A stretch of 64,000 nt of DNA from Serratia plymuthica (GTDB lineage: Bacteria; Pseudomonadota; Gammaproteobacteria; Enterobacterales; Enterobacteriaceae). This document shows, one piece after another, positions 55,001-64,000 of the stretch (position 1 is the stretch's first letter; each line of letters starts with the position of its first letter). The translations under genes and the position numbers were made by a program. The stretch spans positions 1,488,001 to 1,552,000 of the forward strand of contig NZ_CP068771.1 of NCBI RefSeq assembly GCF_018336935.1, given 5' to 3'. Below the pieces are notes generated by a model. The model worked only from the letters and a program-made list of their open reading frames with translations, was not told where the DNA came from and did no database searches.

Positions 55001-56456
55001 GGAACGTACCCGCGCCCGTGAGCAACTGCGCCAGTATCAAACCCAATTTACCCAGTACAGCCAGGTGCTGGCATCGCTGAAAAGTTCGTATGACGCCAAG
55101 CGCGACATGCTGAAAGAGCTGAGCCAGGAACTGGTGGATATCGGCGTGCAAGCCGATGCCAATGCCGAATTGCGTGCACGAGCGCGTCGTGACGAGCTGC
55201 ATGCGGCGCTGAGTACCAACCGCGCACGCCGTAATCAACTGGAAAAACAGCTGACCTTCTGCGAAGCGGAAATGGACAGCCTGCAGAAGAAACTGCGCAA
55301 GCTGGAGCGCGACTATTACCAACTGCGTGAGCAGGTGGTGACCGCCAAGGCGGGCTGGTGTGCGGTCATGCGCATGGTGAAAGACAACGGCGTTGAGCGC
55401 CGTCTGCACCGTCGCGAACTGGCTTATATGGACGGTGACGAGCTGCGTTCGATGTCGGATAAGGCACTGGGTGCGCTGCGTCTGGCGGTGTCGGATAACG
55501 AACATCTGCGCGATGTATTGCGCCTGTCGGAAGATCCAAAACGCCCGGAACGCAAGATTCAGTTCTATATCGCGGTGTATCAGCATCTGCGCGAGCGTAT
55601 CCGCCAGGATATCATTCGTACCGATGACCCGGTTGAGGCCATCGAACAGATGGAAATCGAGCTGGGTCGCCTGACCGAAGAACTGACCGCGCGTGAGCAG
55701 AAGCTGGCGATCAGTTCCAAGAGCGTGGCGAATATCATCCGCAAAACCATCCAGCGTGAACAGAACCGCATCCGCATGCTCAACCAGGGTCTGCAGGCGG
55801 TGTCTTTCGGCCAGGTGAAGAGCGTGCGGTTGAACGTCAACGTGCGCGAAGCGCATGCGACGCTGCTGGACGTGCTTGCCGAGCAGCGAGAGCAGCATCA
55901 GGATCTGTTCAACAGCAACCGTCTGACCTTCTCTGAAGCGTTGGCCAAGTTGTATCAGCGCCTGAACCCGCAGATTGATATGGGGCAACGCACGCCGCAG
56001 ACGATCGGCGAAGAGCTGCTGGATTACCGTAACTATCTGGAGCTGGAAGTGGAAGTGTTCCGCGGCTCCGACGGTTGGTTGCGTGCCGAGAGCGGCGCGT
56101 TGTCTACCGGGGAAGCGATAGGGACCGGGATGTCGATTCTGGTGATGGTGGTGCAAAGCTGGGAAGAGGAGTCACGCCGTTTGCGTGGCAAGGATATCTC
56201 ACCTTGCCGCCTGCTGTTCCTCGATGAAGCGGCGCGACTGGATGCCAAGTCCATCGCAACGCTGTTCGAGCTGTGCGATCGTCTGGAAATGCAGCTGATT
56301 ATCGCCGCGCCGGAAAACATCAGCCCGGAAAAAGGCACCACTTATAAGCTGGTGCGTAAGGTGTTCCAGAACCATGAGCACGTGCACGTAGTGGGGCTGC
56401 GCGGTTTCGCCAATGAGCCGCCTGCGCTGGGCGCGGCTACGGTAGAAACGCCGTAA
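52008..56456 (+). CDS. mukB: MukB, SMC-like condensin ATPase
   Basis: Core motor of MukBEF and partner of topoisomerase IV. The 1482 residues show the SMC layout: N-terminal head with Walker A GGNGAGKS at 34-41, very long coiled coils (Gln/Glu/Arg/Leu rich) around a central hinge (about 650-800, [14 protein letters not shown]), and a C-terminal head with signature [12 protein letters not shown] and Walker [12 protein letters not shown]. The length is close to E. coli (1486). The ATG overlaps mukE by four bases. A terminator follows. Confidence 0.98.
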   Translation: MIERGKFRSLTLVNWNGFFARTFDLDELVTTLSGGNGAGKSTTMAAFVTALIPDLTLLHFRNTTEAGATSGSRDKGLHGKLRAGVCYSTLDVINSRHQRVVVGVRLQQVAGRDRKVDIKPFTIQGLPTAVQPTELLTQTVGERQARVLTLQELKERVEEMEGVQFKQFNSITDYHSLMFDLGVIPKRLRSSADRSKFYRLIEASLYGGISSAITRSLRDYLLPENSGVRKAFQDMEAALRENRMTLEAIRVTQSDRDLFKHLISEATSYVAADYMRHANERRIHLDGALALRSDLLGSRKQLAAEQYRHVEMARELAEQSGAESDLETDYQAASDHLNLVQTAMRQQEKIERYEGDLEELTYRLEEQNEVVAEASEQQAENEARAEAAELEVDELKSQLADYQQALDVQQTRAIQYQQALQALERARGLCQLPELTAENAEQWLDTFQAREQEATEALLMLEQKLSVADAAHGQFEQAYQLVGKIAGQVSRSEAWQCARELLRDWPSQQHLAERVQPLRMRLSELEQRLRSQQDAERLLQEFCKRHGQEYQPDDLDALLQELEERLESLSQSVSDAGERRMEMRQELEQIQQRIRELTARAPVWLAAQDSLSQLSEQSGEELENSQQVTEFMQQLLERERETTVERDEVAARKREVEAQIERLSQPGGAEDQRLVTLAERFGGVLLSEIYDDVTIDDAPYFSALYGPSRHAIVVPDLSLVREMLEGLEDCPEDLYLIEGDPQSFDDSVFAVEEQDRAVLVKTADRQWRYSRYPEVPLFGRAARENRLEVLHAERETLAERYATLSFDVQKTQRSHQAFSRFIGSHLAVAFDADPEAEIRGLNSRRGEIERALNNHEAQNQQQRQQYDQAKEGISALNRLMPLVSLLNDDTLQDRVEEIREELEESQDAARHIQQHGVSLAKLEPLLSVLQSDPQQHEQLQQDYAQAQSVQRQAKQQAFALIEVVQRRAHFGYTDSAGMQNANNDLNDKLRQRLEHAEAERTRAREQLRQYQTQFTQYSQVLASLKSSYDAKRDMLKELSQELVDIGVQADANAELRARARRDELHAALSTNRARRNQLEKQLTFCEAEMDSLQKKLRKLERDYYQLREQVVTAKAGWCAVMRMVKDNGVERRLHRRELAYMDGDELRSMSDKALGALRLAVSDNEHLRDVLRLSEDPKRPERKIQFYIAVYQHLRERIRQDIIRTDDPVEAIEQMEIELGRLTEELTAREQKLAISSKSVANIIRKTIQREQNRIRMLNQGLQAVSFGQVKSVRLNVNVREAHATLLDVLAEQREQHQDLFNSNRLTFSEALAKLYQRLNPQIDMGQRTPQTIGEELLDYRNYLELEVEVFRGSDGWLRAESGALSTGEAIGTGMSILVMVVQSWEEESRRLRGKDISPCRLLFLDEAARLDAKSIATLFELCDRLEMQLIIAAPENISPEKGTTYKLVRKVFQNHEHVHVVGLRGFANEPPALGAATVETP

Positions 56457-56482
56457 ACGCAAAAAAGTCCGCTAATAATCTG

Positions 56483-56513
56483 AAAATAGCCGCCCTGGGG
56501 TGGCTATTTTTTT
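56483..56513 (+). terminator. Terminator of the cmoM-mukFEB operon
   Basis: Stem AAAATAGCCGCC / GGTGGCTATTTT (one G-T pair), loop CTGG, with a following T run. Confidence 0.92.
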
Positions 56514-56678
56514 GTGAGCATGGATGATGGTCCTGCTTTTTTATCCGCTAAAAAACGGGTAGCTTAATGAAATAACAGTTATTAACGGCGTCCAAGGGCA
56601 AAATGGCCTTTCTGTTCGTATACTGAAATTAATAAGCGGTTTTTGATGTATTTTTTGTGAGCATACAGGGGGCAATGG

Positions 56679-58520
56679 ATGTTGCTTAAAAATGGAAACA
56701 CTTTACGGCGTCTGGCGCTGAGCTGCGCAATCGCATCTGGGCTTGCGTCGTCGTTACCCGCATGGGCAACCGTGCCCGCGTTTCCGGTGGCGTCATCCGG
56801 CATGTCAGTTGCGCAAAGCCGTTCGGAATTGTTGGCAGCATTGCCGAAAGGGATTACACCGTACTATCTTTCAACGCTGGCTCCTTTGTACGCTGCGAAC
56901 CGAATGCAATTGATGTGGCAGGATCGCGAGGCGGTTCAGCAGTTCCAGCAACAGTTGGCCGAACTGGCCATATCCGGCGTGCAGCCGCAGTTTACCCAAT
57001 GGGTGAAGCTGCTGACCGATCCGGCGATCACCGGCGTGGCGCGCGACGTTGTCCTGTCTGATGCTATGCTGGGGTATTTGCAGTTCGTTTCAGCCATCGG
57101 CGCCAACGGTAACAACTGGCTGTATAGCAATATTCCCTACAAGCTCGGCCTGCCGCCTAATGCGGTGATCAATCAATGGCAACTGGCGGTGCGTCAGGGC
57201 AATACGTTGGCTTATGTCACCAAGCTGGCGCCTCAGCACCCGCAATATGCCAAGATGCATCAGGCGCTGCGCGAGATGCTGGCCGACAACCGTCCATGGC
57301 CGCAGATGGCTAACGGTCCGAGCTTGCGCCCCGATCAACTGAGCAGCGACATTGCCGCCCTGCGTGAGATCCTGGCGCGCAATGGCATGCTGACCACTAC
57401 CGCAGCACCGGTGCAAACGCAGGAGCCGCCTGCGGTACTGACCGGTTCGCGCAATGAACCGGACGATGGCGGCTTGTCGGTAGATGAAGAAAAAAGCCGC
57501 GAGAGCAAAAGTGTGGTTATCAGCCCGTCTGCCGCACCGGTAAAAGATCTTTCCGCATCGCCGGAATCGCCATTCGCCCAGCAGCCTGCCGCCCCGGTGA
57601 CCGTCACTGATAACGCTTATACCCCCGATCTGGTCGAAGGCGTTAAACGCTTCCAGAAATGGCAAGGCTTGGCCGCTGACGGCGTGATTGGCGCCCGTAC
57701 CCGCGAATGGCTCAACGTGTCGCCGCAAATGCGCGCTTCGCTGTTGGCATTGAATATCCAGCGTTTGCGCATCCTCCCAGGCTACGTCGACACCGGGATC
57801 ATGGTTAACATTCCCAATTACTCGCTGACTTACTACCAGAACGGCAATGAAGTGCTTTCCTCACGGGTCATCGTCGGTCGGCCTAGCCGCAAGACGCCGC
57901 TGATGAACAGTGCGCTGAACAACGTCGTGGTCAACCCGCCGTGGAATGTGCCGACTACGCTGGTACGCGAAGATATTGTGCCAAAGGCAATGCGTGACGG
58001 CAGCTATTTCCAGAAACACGGCTATACCGTGCTTTCCGGCTGGAGCAATGACGCTGAAGTCATTAACCCGGCGATGATTGACTGGAACATGGTGTCTGCG
58101 CGTAATTTCCCGTACCGCATCCGCCAGGCGCCAGGCGCCACCAACTCACTGGGGCGTTTCAAATTCAACATGCCGAGTTCGGACGCTATCTATCTGCACG
58201 ATACGCCGAACCATAATCTGTTCCAGAAAGATATTCGTGCCCTGAGTTCCGGTTGCGTGCGCGTTAACAAGGCATCTGATTTGGCTAATATGCTGCTGCA
58301 AGATGCTGGCTGGGACAATACCCGCGTTTCCTCCACCCTTAAAGGGGGAAATACCACCTACGTAAATATTCGACAGCATATTCCGGTTAAATTGTATTAT
58401 TTAACCGCCTGGGTTTCTGATGACGGAAAGCCACAATTTCGTACAGATATTTACAATTACGATGATACGGTGAGATCGGGTGCACAAATTTTGGCTCAGG
58501 CCGAAAAATTAATGCAATAA
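56679..58520 (+). CDS. ldtD: LdtD, L,D-transpeptidase (3-3 cross-links)
   Basis: Periplasmic enzyme that forms meso-DAP-DAP cross-links in peptidoglycan and is important when outer-membrane assembly fails. The 613 residues begin with a signal-anchor-like segment ([21 protein letters not shown]), a scaffold domain, a peptidoglycan-binding domain ([22 protein letters not shown] in part) and the YkuD domain with [10 protein letters not shown]; the catalytic Cys is residue 526. The ATG at 56679 follows GGGGG at seven bases. The downstream mepK cuts the 3-3 links this enzyme makes. Confidence 0.96.
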   Translation: MLLKNGNTLRRLALSCAIASGLASSLPAWATVPAFPVASSGMSVAQSRSELLAALPKGITPYYLSTLAPLYAANRMQLMWQDREAVQQFQQQLAELAISGVQPQFTQWVKLLTDPAITGVARDVVLSDAMLGYLQFVSAIGANGNNWLYSNIPYKLGLPPNAVINQWQLAVRQGNTLAYVTKLAPQHPQYAKMHQALREMLADNRPWPQMANGPSLRPDQLSSDIAALREILARNGMLTTTAAPVQTQEPPAVLTGSRNEPDDGGLSVDEEKSRESKSVVISPSAAPVKDLSASPESPFAQQPAAPVTVTDNAYTPDLVEGVKRFQKWQGLAADGVIGARTREWLNVSPQMRASLLALNIQRLRILPGYVDTGIMVNIPNYSLTYYQNGNEVLSSRVIVGRPSRKTPLMNSALNNVVVNPPWNVPTTLVREDIVPKAMRDGSYFQKHGYTVLSGWSNDAEVINPAMIDWNMVSARNFPYRIRQAPGATNSLGRFKFNMPSSDAIYLHDTPNHNLFQKDIRALSSGCVRVNKASDLANMLLQDAGWDNTRVSSTLKGGNTTYVNIRQHIPVKLYYLTAWVSDDGKPQFRTDIYNYDDTVRSGAQILAQAEKLMQ

Positions 58521-58565
58521 ATGCAGTAATTATAAATAAATAACGGTCTGAATATCGGACCATGA

Positions 58566-58594
58566 TGCAGGCACTCATTCAGTGGGTGCCTGCA
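58566..58594. repeat. Hairpin between ldtD and mepK
   Basis: Arms TGCAGGCAC (58566-58574) and GTGCCTGCA (58586-58594) are exact complements. There is no T tract. The flank CCATGATGCAGGCA (58560-58573) resembles that at 30707-30720. It may be a weak terminator or a small dispersed repeat. Confidence 0.5.
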
Positions 58595-58701
58595 AACCGC
58601 GGGACATCACGGGTTGACTCAGGCTGTGTGGGCGGTTATGGTTCGGGCAGTGCGCTGTTTTGTGCATATATTTTGATATTCTTGCCGGGTTTAACAGAAA
58701 C

Positions 58702-59250
58702 ATGGACAAAATTGATCATCATCGCCGTAAATGGCTGGCGTTAGGTAGCGCTGCCATGGGTATAGCTCTGCTCCCTGGGCAGGCTTTTGCCAGCCTTTCT
58801 ACTTCACGCCCACGTATTCTGGTCGTAAATAACATGCATACGGGCGAATCGTTGAAGGCCGAATTCTTTGATGGGAAAGGTTATAATAAAGACGAGCTGG
58901 TTCGTCTTAATCATCTTTTCCGTGATTACCGCGCCAATAAGGTTAAGCCGATCGATCCCCGTCTGTTTGATCAGCTCTATCGTCTGCAAGGTCTATTGGG
59001 TACCAACAAGCCGGTGCAGTTGGTTTCAGGTTACCGTTCTCTGGATACCAACAACGAGCTGCGTGAGCGCAGCCGCGGTGTGGCCAAGCACAGCTATCAC
59101 ACCAAAGGCCAGGCGATGGATTTCCATATCGAAGGTATCCAGTTGAGTAATATCCGTAAAGCGGCGTTAAAAATGCGCGGTGGTGGTGTAGGATATTACC
59201 CACGTAGCAACTTTGTACACATCGATACCGGCCCGGTGCGGACCTGGTAA
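58702..59250 (+). CDS. mepK: MepK (YcbK), murein endopeptidase, M15 family
   Basis: Zinc enzyme that cuts L-meso-DAP-meso-DAP cross-links in peptidoglycan. The 182 residues equal E. coli MepK; the zinc ligands are His133, Asp140 (SYHTKGQAMDFH) and His173 (FVHIDTG). The N-terminus has a twin-arginine signal (HHRRKWLALG), known for this protein in E. coli. The ATG at 58702 gives MDKIDHHRRK; the frame open from 58660 is not supported. It lies between ldtD and gloC, as in E. coli. Confidence 0.96.
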   Translation: MDKIDHHRRKWLALGSAAMGIALLPGQAFASLSTSRPRILVVNNMHTGESLKAEFFDGKGYNKDELVRLNHLFRDYRANKVKPIDPRLFDQLYRLQGLLGTNKPVQLVSGYRSLDTNNELRERSRGVAKHSYHTKGQAMDFHIEGIQLSNIRKAALKMRGGGVGYYPRSNFVHIDTGPVRTW

Positions 59251-59315
59251 TCGCTGTACACCATTGTGAATAGCGCCAGCCTGCGAGGGTGTGGCGCTGT
59301 TGTCGTTGGAGCCTT

Positions 59316-59963
59316 ATGAAATACCAAATTATTCCCGTTACCGCCTTCAGTCAAAATTGTAGCCTGATCTGGTGTGAAAGCACGCGACAGGCGGCATTGG
59401 TCGATCCCGGTGGCGAGGCAGAAAAATTGAAGGCCGAAGTGGCGAAACAGGGCGTTACGATCACGCAGATCCTGCTGACGCACGGCCATCTCGATCATGT
59501 AGGTGCCGCAGCGGAACTGGCTGAGCATTATCAGGTACCGATTTACGGCCCGGATAAGGAAGACGCTTTCTGGCTGGACGGCTTGCCGGCGCAGAGCCGG
59601 ATGTTTGGGCTGGAAGAGTGCGCGCCGTTGACGCCGACCCAATGGCTGCAAGAAGGCGACAAGGTGCAGGTGGGCGAGATGACGTTCAACGTGTTGCATT
59701 GCCCTGGCCACACGCCTGGCCATATCGTCTTTATTAATGAAAAGGCGCGGCTGGCGCTGGTGGGCGACGTGCTGTTTAACGGCGGTGTAGGCCGTAGCGA
59801 TTTCCCGCGTGGCGATCATCAGGCGCTGATTAACTCTATTCGTACCAAGCTGTTGCCGCAGGGCGATGACATGGCGTTTATTCCAGGCCATGGGCCCATG
59901 TCCACCTTTGGTCAGGAGCGTGAAACCAACCCGTTCCTGCGCGAAGAGCCGGCTATTTGGTAA
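59316..59963 (+). CDS. gloC: GloC (YcbL), type II glyoxalase, metallo-beta-lactamase fold
   Basis: Hydrolyses S-lactoylglutathione in methylglyoxal detoxification. The 215 residues hold the metal motif THGHLDHVG (His56, His58, Asp60, His61), [17 protein letters not shown] and a C-terminal PGHGPMST, all as expected. The length equals E. coli. The ATG at 59316 ([11 protein letters not shown]) is preferred over the upstream frame. It ends at a shared terminator with aspC. Confidence 0.95.
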   Translation: MKYQIIPVTAFSQNCSLIWCESTRQAALVDPGGEAEKLKAEVAKQGVTITQILLTHGHLDHVGAAAELAEHYQVPIYGPDKEDAFWLDGLPAQSRMFGLEECAPLTPTQWLQEGDKVQVGEMTFNVLHCPGHTPGHIVFINEKARLALVGDVLFNGGVGRSDFPRGDHQALINSIRTKLLPQGDDMAFIPGHGPMSTFGQERETNPFLREEPAIW

Positions 59964-59987
59964 GGTTATTTCCCGGCAGAAATAACT

Positions 59988-60012
59988 AAGGGGCGCTAAA
60001 AGCGCCCCTTTT
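59988..60012. terminator. Bidirectional terminator between gloC and aspC
   Basis: Perfect ten-base stem AAGGGGCGCT / AGCGCCCCTT with loop AAA; T tracts on the right (TTTT), and an A-rich left side that weakly serves the minus strand. Confidence 0.85.
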
Positions 60013-60032
60013 GTATTTGCAGCAGCAACGTT

Positions 60033-61223
60033 TTACAGCACGGCGACGATGGCTTCGCACAGCGGCGCCATATTGTCCGGCGTCATGCCCGCAACGTTGA
60101 TGCGGCCGGAGTTGACCGCATAAACGCCAAACTCTTCGCGCAGGCGCAGCACCTGCTCTTTGCTCAACCCGCTGAACGAGAACATACCGTTCTGGTTGAT
60201 GATAAAGCTGAAGTCCTGCTCTGCGCCTTTCTCTTGCAGCGTATTGACGAACAGCTGACGCATGCGATGGATACGCTGACGCATATCGGTCAGTTCCTGT
60301 TCCCACAAGGCACGCAGCGCATCGTCGCCCAGGATGGTCGCCACGACGGCGGCACCGTGCGACGGTGGGTTGGAGTAGTTGGCGCGAATAGCGGCTTTCA
60401 CCTGGCTGAAGGCGCGATCTGCGGTTTCTGCATCGGCGGCTACGATCGTGCAGGCACCGACGCGTTCATTGTACAGGCCGAAGTTCTTCGAGTAAGAACT
60501 GGCGACGATCAGTTCCTGGTGTTTGGCGGCGAAAATACGCAGGCCCTGCGCATCTTCTTCCAATCCTTTCGCAAAACCCTGGTAGGCGAAGTCGAACAGC
60601 GGCAACCAGCCGTTGGCGACGGACAGCTCTGCCAGCTGCGCCCACTGCTCGGCGGTAGGGTCGATGCCGGTCGGGTTATGGCAGCAGCCGTGGAACAGCA
60701 CCACATCGCCGGCCTGAGCCTGTTTCAAGCTATTCAGCAGGCCATCGAAATCCAGCGCATGGTTGGCGGCATCGTAGTAGGCGTATTCCAGGACTTCCAG
60801 GCCAACGGCGCTGAACACGTTTTTGTGGTTCGGCCAGCTTGGGTTACTGATCCAGATGCGTTTTGCGCTGGTCTGGTTGGCGATAAAGTCCGCTGCCACA
60901 CGCAGGCCGCCGGTGCCACCAGGTGTTTGCGCAGTACGTGCACGCTTGTCGGCGATGATTGGGCTTTGTTTGCCGAACAGCAGCTCTTGCGTGCAGTTGG
61001 CGAACGCAGGGATACCTTCAATGCCGAGATAGTTTTTGGTGGTTTCATTTTCCAGCAGATATTGCTCAGCTTTTTTCACGCTGGTCAGCACCGGCGTTTT
61101 ACCGGTTTCGTCTTTGTAAACGCCAATACCCAGATTGATTTTATTAGGGCGGGCGTCCGCGCGGAAAATGTCGGTCAGACCCAGGATTGGGTCGGCGGGT
61201 GCAGCAGTGATTTTTTCAAACAT
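60033..61223 (-). CDS. aspC: Aspartate aminotransferase
   Basis: PLP enzyme that exchanges amino groups between aspartate, glutamate and aromatic acids. The 396 residues equal E. coli AspC, so the PLP lysine is Lys246, in [13 protein letters not shown]. Other blocks are [22 protein letters not shown] in part, [27 protein letters not shown] and the C-terminal [12 protein letters not shown]. The ATG at 61223 gives [12 protein letters not shown]; the five codons before it are dropped. Confidence 0.97.
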   Translation of the reverse strand: MFEKITAAPADPILGLTDIFRADARPNKINLGIGVYKDETGKTPVLTSVKKAEQYLLENETTKNYLGIEGIPAFANCTQELLFGKQSPIIADKRARTAQTPGGTGGLRVAADFIANQTSAKRIWISNPSWPNHKNVFSAVGLEVLEYAYYDAANHALDFDGLLNSLKQAQAGDVVLFHGCCHNPTGIDPTAEQWAQLAELSVANGWLPLFDFAYQGFAKGLEEDAQGLRIFAAKHQELIVASSYSKNFGLYNERVGACTIVAADAETADRAFSQVKAAIRANYSNPPSHGAAVVATILGDDALRALWEQELTDMRQRIHRMRQLFVNTLQEKGAEQDFSFIINQNGMFSFSGLSKEQVLRLREEFGVYAVNSGRINVAGMTPDNMAPLCEAIVAVL

Positions 61224-61401
61224 GTCAGGTGCTTCCATGGCTCGGAGTTAAGCAGACAGAAGCATCAGGGTAGCGCCAGTTATGCGCTTTGCCAACCGTT
61301 TGCGAGAAAAACACATCGATCTTGTGAAGGGGGCTGGTTCGGCATAAAAAATGAGGGAGAAGGGGGCGTTGGCAGAATAAAAAGTTACTCGCGGCATAAA
61401 A

Positions 61402-61429
61402 AAAAAACAGGGCCGAAGCCCTGTTTTTT
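61402..61429 (-). terminator. Terminator of ompF
   Basis: Stem ACAGGGC / GCCCTGT with loop CGAA (TTCG on the minus strand), flanked by long A and T runs. Serves the minus-strand porin gene. Confidence 0.92.
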
Positions 61430-61467
61430 CACTGACTCGGCAAAAATGTTGCCGTTAAGCCATCAGA

Positions 61468-62577
61468 TTAGAACTGGTACTGCAAGCCAACACCAACGAT
61501 GTTGTCGGTAGAGACACCGGCAGCTTTGGTGTAATCGGTGTCGTCCAGCAGGTTGATTTTGTAATCAACATAGGTGGACATGTTTTTGTTGAAGTAGTAG
61601 TAGGTGCCTACAGAGATGTATTTAACCAAATCTGCATCGCCGCCAGAGAACTTAGCACCGTTGCCTGATACTGAATCCAGGTGTTTGCCTTTGGATTCCA
61701 GGTATGCCAAGGATGGACGCAGGCCGAAATCGAATTGATACTGAGCAACCAACTCGATGTTTTGAGTTTTGTCGGCAACTTGATCGGTGTTACCAAATGG
61801 CGTGGTGTTACGGGTTTCACCGTAGATCGCAGCCAGGTAAACGTTGTTCGCATCGTATTTAGCACCGAAAGCGTAAGATTCAGCTTTGTTGCCGCTGTGG
61901 ATCGCTTTCTGCTCGTCGGTACGGTTCGAAGAAGAGTAAGCACCGGTGATGCTCACGCCAGCGCCGATGTCGTAGGCAGAAGAAATACCGAAGCCGTCAC
62001 CGTTCTGGGTGTTACGCTTGCCTTCGCCGCTACGATCGTTCTGGTTTTTGCCTTGGTATTGCAGCGCGAAGCTCAGGCCATCAACCAGACCGAAGAAATT
62101 GTTGTTACGATAAGTTGCCAGGCCATTAGCACGACCAGTCATATAGTTATCGTTATTGTAGAAGGTATCATCGCCGAACACTGGCAGTTGGTCAGTGTAA
62201 GCTTCTACATCGTACAGTACGCCGTAGTTACGACCGTAGTCGAATGAACCGTAGTCACCGAATTTCAGACCTGCGAAGCCCAGACGAGTCTTGGTGCCTT
62301 TGGTGCCATCTGATTCAGCATGGTTAGCCTGAACGTTGTATTCCCACTGGCCGTAACCGGTCAGTTGGTCAGCAATCTGAGTTTCACCTTTGAAGCCGAA
62401 ACGAACATAGGTCTGATCGCCGTCATCGCCTTTGTTATCGGAAAACTGGTGGCGTGCGTCAACTTTGCCGTACAGATCCAGCTTGTTGCCGTCTTTGTTG
62501 TAGATTTCAGCTGCGTTTGCTGCACCAGCAGCTAACAGAGCCGGGATTACCACTGCAAGAATGTTGCGCTTCATCAT
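61468..62577 (-). CDS. ompF: OmpF/OmpC-type trimeric general porin
   Basis: Outer-membrane channel for small hydrophilic solutes and many antibiotics. The 369 residues start with a signal peptide ([22 protein letters not shown], then [16 protein letters not shown]), have porin strand repeats ([38 protein letters not shown] in part), the L3 constriction loop with LPVFGDD, and the C-terminal aromatic VGLQYQF needed for assembly. The position between aspC and asnS, plus the OmpR region upstream, identify it as ompF. The start ATG at 62577 follows GAGGGTAATA; the ATG at 62574 is an alternative. Confidence 0.95.
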   Translation of the reverse strand: MMKRNILAVVIPALLAAGAANAAEIYNKDGNKLDLYGKVDARHQFSDNKGDDGDQTYVRFGFKGETQIADQLTGYGQWEYNVQANHAESDGTKGTKTRLGFAGLKFGDYGSFDYGRNYGVLYDVEAYTDQLPVFGDDTFYNNDNYMTGRANGLATYRNNNFFGLVDGLSFALQYQGKNQNDRSGEGKRNTQNGDGFGISSAYDIGAGVSITGAYSSSNRTDEQKAIHSGNKAESYAFGAKYDANNVYLAAIYGETRNTTPFGNTDQVADKTQNIELVAQYQFDFGLRPSLAYLESKGKHLDSVSGNGAKFSGGDADLVKYISVGTYYYFNKNMSTYVDYKINLLDDTDYTKAAGVSTDNIVGVGLQYQF

Positions 62578-62659
62578 TATTACCCTCATTGGTGTTATTC
62601 GGACACCTTTGCCACTGCCGCCAATAATTCTTTTGGAACTATTGTAGATAGATTGGTGT

Positions 62660-62690
62660 CGTCCTGTGTCTGCACGCAGTGTTCCATTCG
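62660..62690 (-). promoter_or_regulatory. ompF core promoter region
   Basis: On the minus strand the sequence GAATGGAACACTGC, then GCAGACACA, aligns with the E. coli ompF -10 and start region (GAATGGAAAGATGC, GCAGACACA). The leader before the start is also conserved (CAATAGTTCC, GGCAGTGGCA, TGAGGGTAATA). Confidence 0.65.
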
Positions 62691-62709
62691 CAGGCGGGTT
62701 AATCTAGAA

Positions 62710-62766
62710 CGAAAATGCTACCAATGTCCTAATGAGGTTTCAAAAGGAAAGTATATGTAACAAAAT
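62710..62766 (-). promoter_or_regulatory. OmpR-binding region upstream of ompF
   Basis: On the minus strand a TTGTTACATATAC site is followed by CTTTTGAAACC and then GGTAGCATTTTCG, at the positions of the F1, F2 and F3 OmpR boxes of E. coli ompF (GGTTACATATT, CTTTTTGAAACC, GTAGCACTTTC). This indicates EnvZ-OmpR osmotic control. Confidence 0.75.
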
Positions 62767-62815
62767 GTAATGTTTAGGGAACTTTGTGACGCGGGTCAAT
62801 ATTAAAAAATGCGAA

Positions 62816-62834
62816 GGGCCAGCAAAGCTGGCCC
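62816..62834 (-). terminator. Likely terminator of asnS
   Basis: Stem GGGCCAGC / GCTGGCCC with loop AAA. On the minus strand, the T run (ATTTTTTAA) comes a few bases after the stem (TTCGC between), so it is imperfect. It lies 40-60 bases after the asnS stop. Confidence 0.7.
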
Positions 62835-62877
62835 TGGTTTTGTAACTAAATTATTTGGAAATGTTTAGACTGATTAA

Positions 62878-64000
62878 TTAAAAGCTTGCGTTACGCGGTG
62901 TGCGTGGGAACGGAATGACATCACGTACGTTTTGCACGCCAGTCACATAGGCGATTAAACGTTCAAAGCCTAAACCGAAACCGGCATGAGGAACGGTGCC
63001 GTAGCGACGCAGATCACGATACCACCAGTAATCTTCTTTATTCAGACCCATAGCTTCCAGGCGCTGATCCAATATGTCCAAACGTTCCTCACGTTGGGCA
63101 CCACCGATGATCTCGCCAATGCCAGGAGCCAGCACGTCCATGGCCGCGACGGTTTTGCCGTCGTCGTTCATGCGCATGTAGAAAGCTTTGATGTCTTTCG
63201 GGTAGTTTTTCACCACCACCGGCGCTTTAAAGTGTTTCTCGGCCAGATAACGCTCATGTTCGGAAGACAGGTCGATGCCCCAGGATACCGGGTTTTCGAA
63301 GGTCTGGCCGGAGGCGATCAGGATTTCCACCGCTTCGGTGTAATCTACCTGGGCGAAATCGGAAGAAACAAAGCGCTTCAGGCGCTCAATCGCATCTTTG
63401 TCCACACGCTCGGCGAAGAACTGCATGTCATCCATACGCTCGTTCAATACGGCCTGGAACACATACTTCAGCATTTTTTCCGCCAGTTCGGCGATGTCTT
63501 CGAGATCGGCAAACGCCACTTCCGGTTCGATCATCCAAAATTCCGCCAGGTGGCGGCTGGTGTTGGAGTTCTCTGCGCGGAAGGTTGGGCCGAAGGTATA
63601 CACTTTCGACAGCGCACAGGCGTAGGTTTCGCCATTCAACTGGCCGGAAACGGTCAGGAAAGCTTCTTTGCCGAAAAAGTCCTGGCTGAAATCAACCGCG
63701 CCTTTATCGGTGCGCGGCAGGTTTTCCAGGTCGAGCGTCGAAACCCGGAACATTTCGCCGGCGCCTTCGGTATCGGAGGCGGTGATCAGCGGGGTGGAAA
63801 CCCAGAAGAACCCGTTCTCGTGGTAGAAACGGTGGATCGCCTGCGCCAGCGTATGACGCACGCGGGCCACGGCGCCGATCAGGTTGGTGCGTGGGCGCAG
63901 GTGAGCCACCTCGCGCAGGTACTCGATGCTGTGGCGCTTGGCCGCCATCGGGTAAGTGTCCGGATCGTCAACCCAGCCAACGACTTTGATGGCGGTCGCC
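62878..64000 (-). CDS. asnS: Asparaginyl-tRNA synthetase (5' end missing)
   Basis: Class IIb synthetase that charges tRNA-Asn. About 374 of the expected 466 residues are present; the frame stays open past 63948 to the window edge ([11 protein letters not shown] before MAAKRHS), so the N-terminal OB-fold anticodon domain is cut off. Visible are motif 1 ([20 protein letters not shown] in part), motif 2 with [16 protein letters not shown] and motif 3 near [15 protein letters not shown], ending PRTPRNASF. It lies upstream of ompF, as in E. coli. Confidence 0.96.
   Translation of the reverse strand, partial: ATAIKVVGWVDDPDTYPMAAKRHSIEYLREVAHLRPRTNLIGAVARVRHTLAQAIHRFYHENGFFWVSTPLITASDTEGAGEMFRVSTLDLENLPRTDKGAVDFSQDFFGKEAFLTVSGQLNGETYACALSKVYTFGPTFRAENSNTSRHLAEFWMIEPEVAFADLEDIAELAEKMLKYVFQAVLNERMDDMQFFAERVDKDAIERLKRFVSSDFAQVDYTEAVEILIASGQTFENPVSWGIDLSSEHERYLAEKHFKAPVVVKNYPKDIKAFYMRMNDDGKTVAAMDVLAPGIGEIIGGAQREERLDILDQRLEAMGLNKEDYWWYRDLRRYGTVPHAGFGLGFERLIAYVTGVQNVRDVIPFPRTPRNASF

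Noticed and set aside
62785..62800. CRP-like TGTGACGCGGGTCAAT upstream of ompF
   Set aside because: The left half is perfect but the right half is poor, and the GC-rich spacer is unlike known sites. Left as weak.

Overview
The window is a stretch of ordinary chromosome from an enterobacterium, most likely Serratia or a close Yersiniaceae relative. The evidence is an almost unbroken run of core genes in the order known from Escherichia coli (macB-cspD-clpSA-infA-aat-cydCD-trxB-lrp-ftsK-lolA-rarA-serS-ycaD-pflAB-focA-ycaO-serC-aroA-cmk-rpsA-ihfB-comEC-msbA-lpxK-ycaQ-ycaR-kdsB-ycbJ-elyC-cmoM-mukFEB-ldtD-mepK-gloC-aspC-ompF-asnS), with proteins close to E. coli in length and motifs. The genus call is an inference from the fairly high G+C, the porin sequence and the extra genes. 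I see no insertion sequence, prophage, CRISPR array, tRNA or rRNA, and no broken gene; macB and asnS are cut only by the window edges.

Region by region: 1-5.4 kb holds the end of the MacB exporter, CspD, the ClpS/ClpA protease adaptor and unfoldase, and IF-1. From 5.5 to 12.6 kb the minus strand carries aat, cydC, cydD, then a glutathione S-transferase and a LysR regulator not present at this place in E. coli, then trxB. From 12.6 to 21 kb lie lrp, ftsK (with a clear LexA box), lolA, rarA and serS. From 21 to 31 kb lie a DUF1801 protein, the ycaD transporter, the anaerobic pyruvate formate-lyase cluster (pflA, pflB, focA), ycaO and the periplasmic asparaginase ansB. From 31 to 42 kb lie serC-aroA, cmk, rpsA, ihfB, comEC and msbA-lpxK.

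From 42 to 48.3 kb there is a DUF1338 (2-oxoadipate dioxygenase/decarboxylase-like) gene, two CspA-family genes (the second one divergent), ycaQ, ycaR-kdsB and ycbJ. From 48.3 to 64 kb lie elyC, the cmoM-mukF-mukE-mukB operon with overlapping genes, the peptidoglycan enzymes ldtD and mepK, gloC, aspC, ompF with its OmpR-binding region, and the start-truncated asnS.

Several units clearly work together: CydC/CydD export thiols needed for cytochrome bd assembly; FocA/PflB/PflA make and move formate without oxygen; SerC/AroA, MsbA/LpxK, YcaR/KdsB serve serine/aromatic and lipopolysaccharide synthesis; MukF/MukE/MukB form the condensin; LdtD and MepK remodel peptidoglycan cross-links. The most rewarding points are regulatory and structural: a perfect CRP palindrome upstream of ycaR-kdsB, an SOS box before ftsK, inverted repeats in the lrp and serC upstream regions, two intergenic hairpins with a shared arm, a degenerate cold-shock paralogue, and an internal repeat in the FtsK linker. 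I did not find a convincing previously undescribed multi-gene system.
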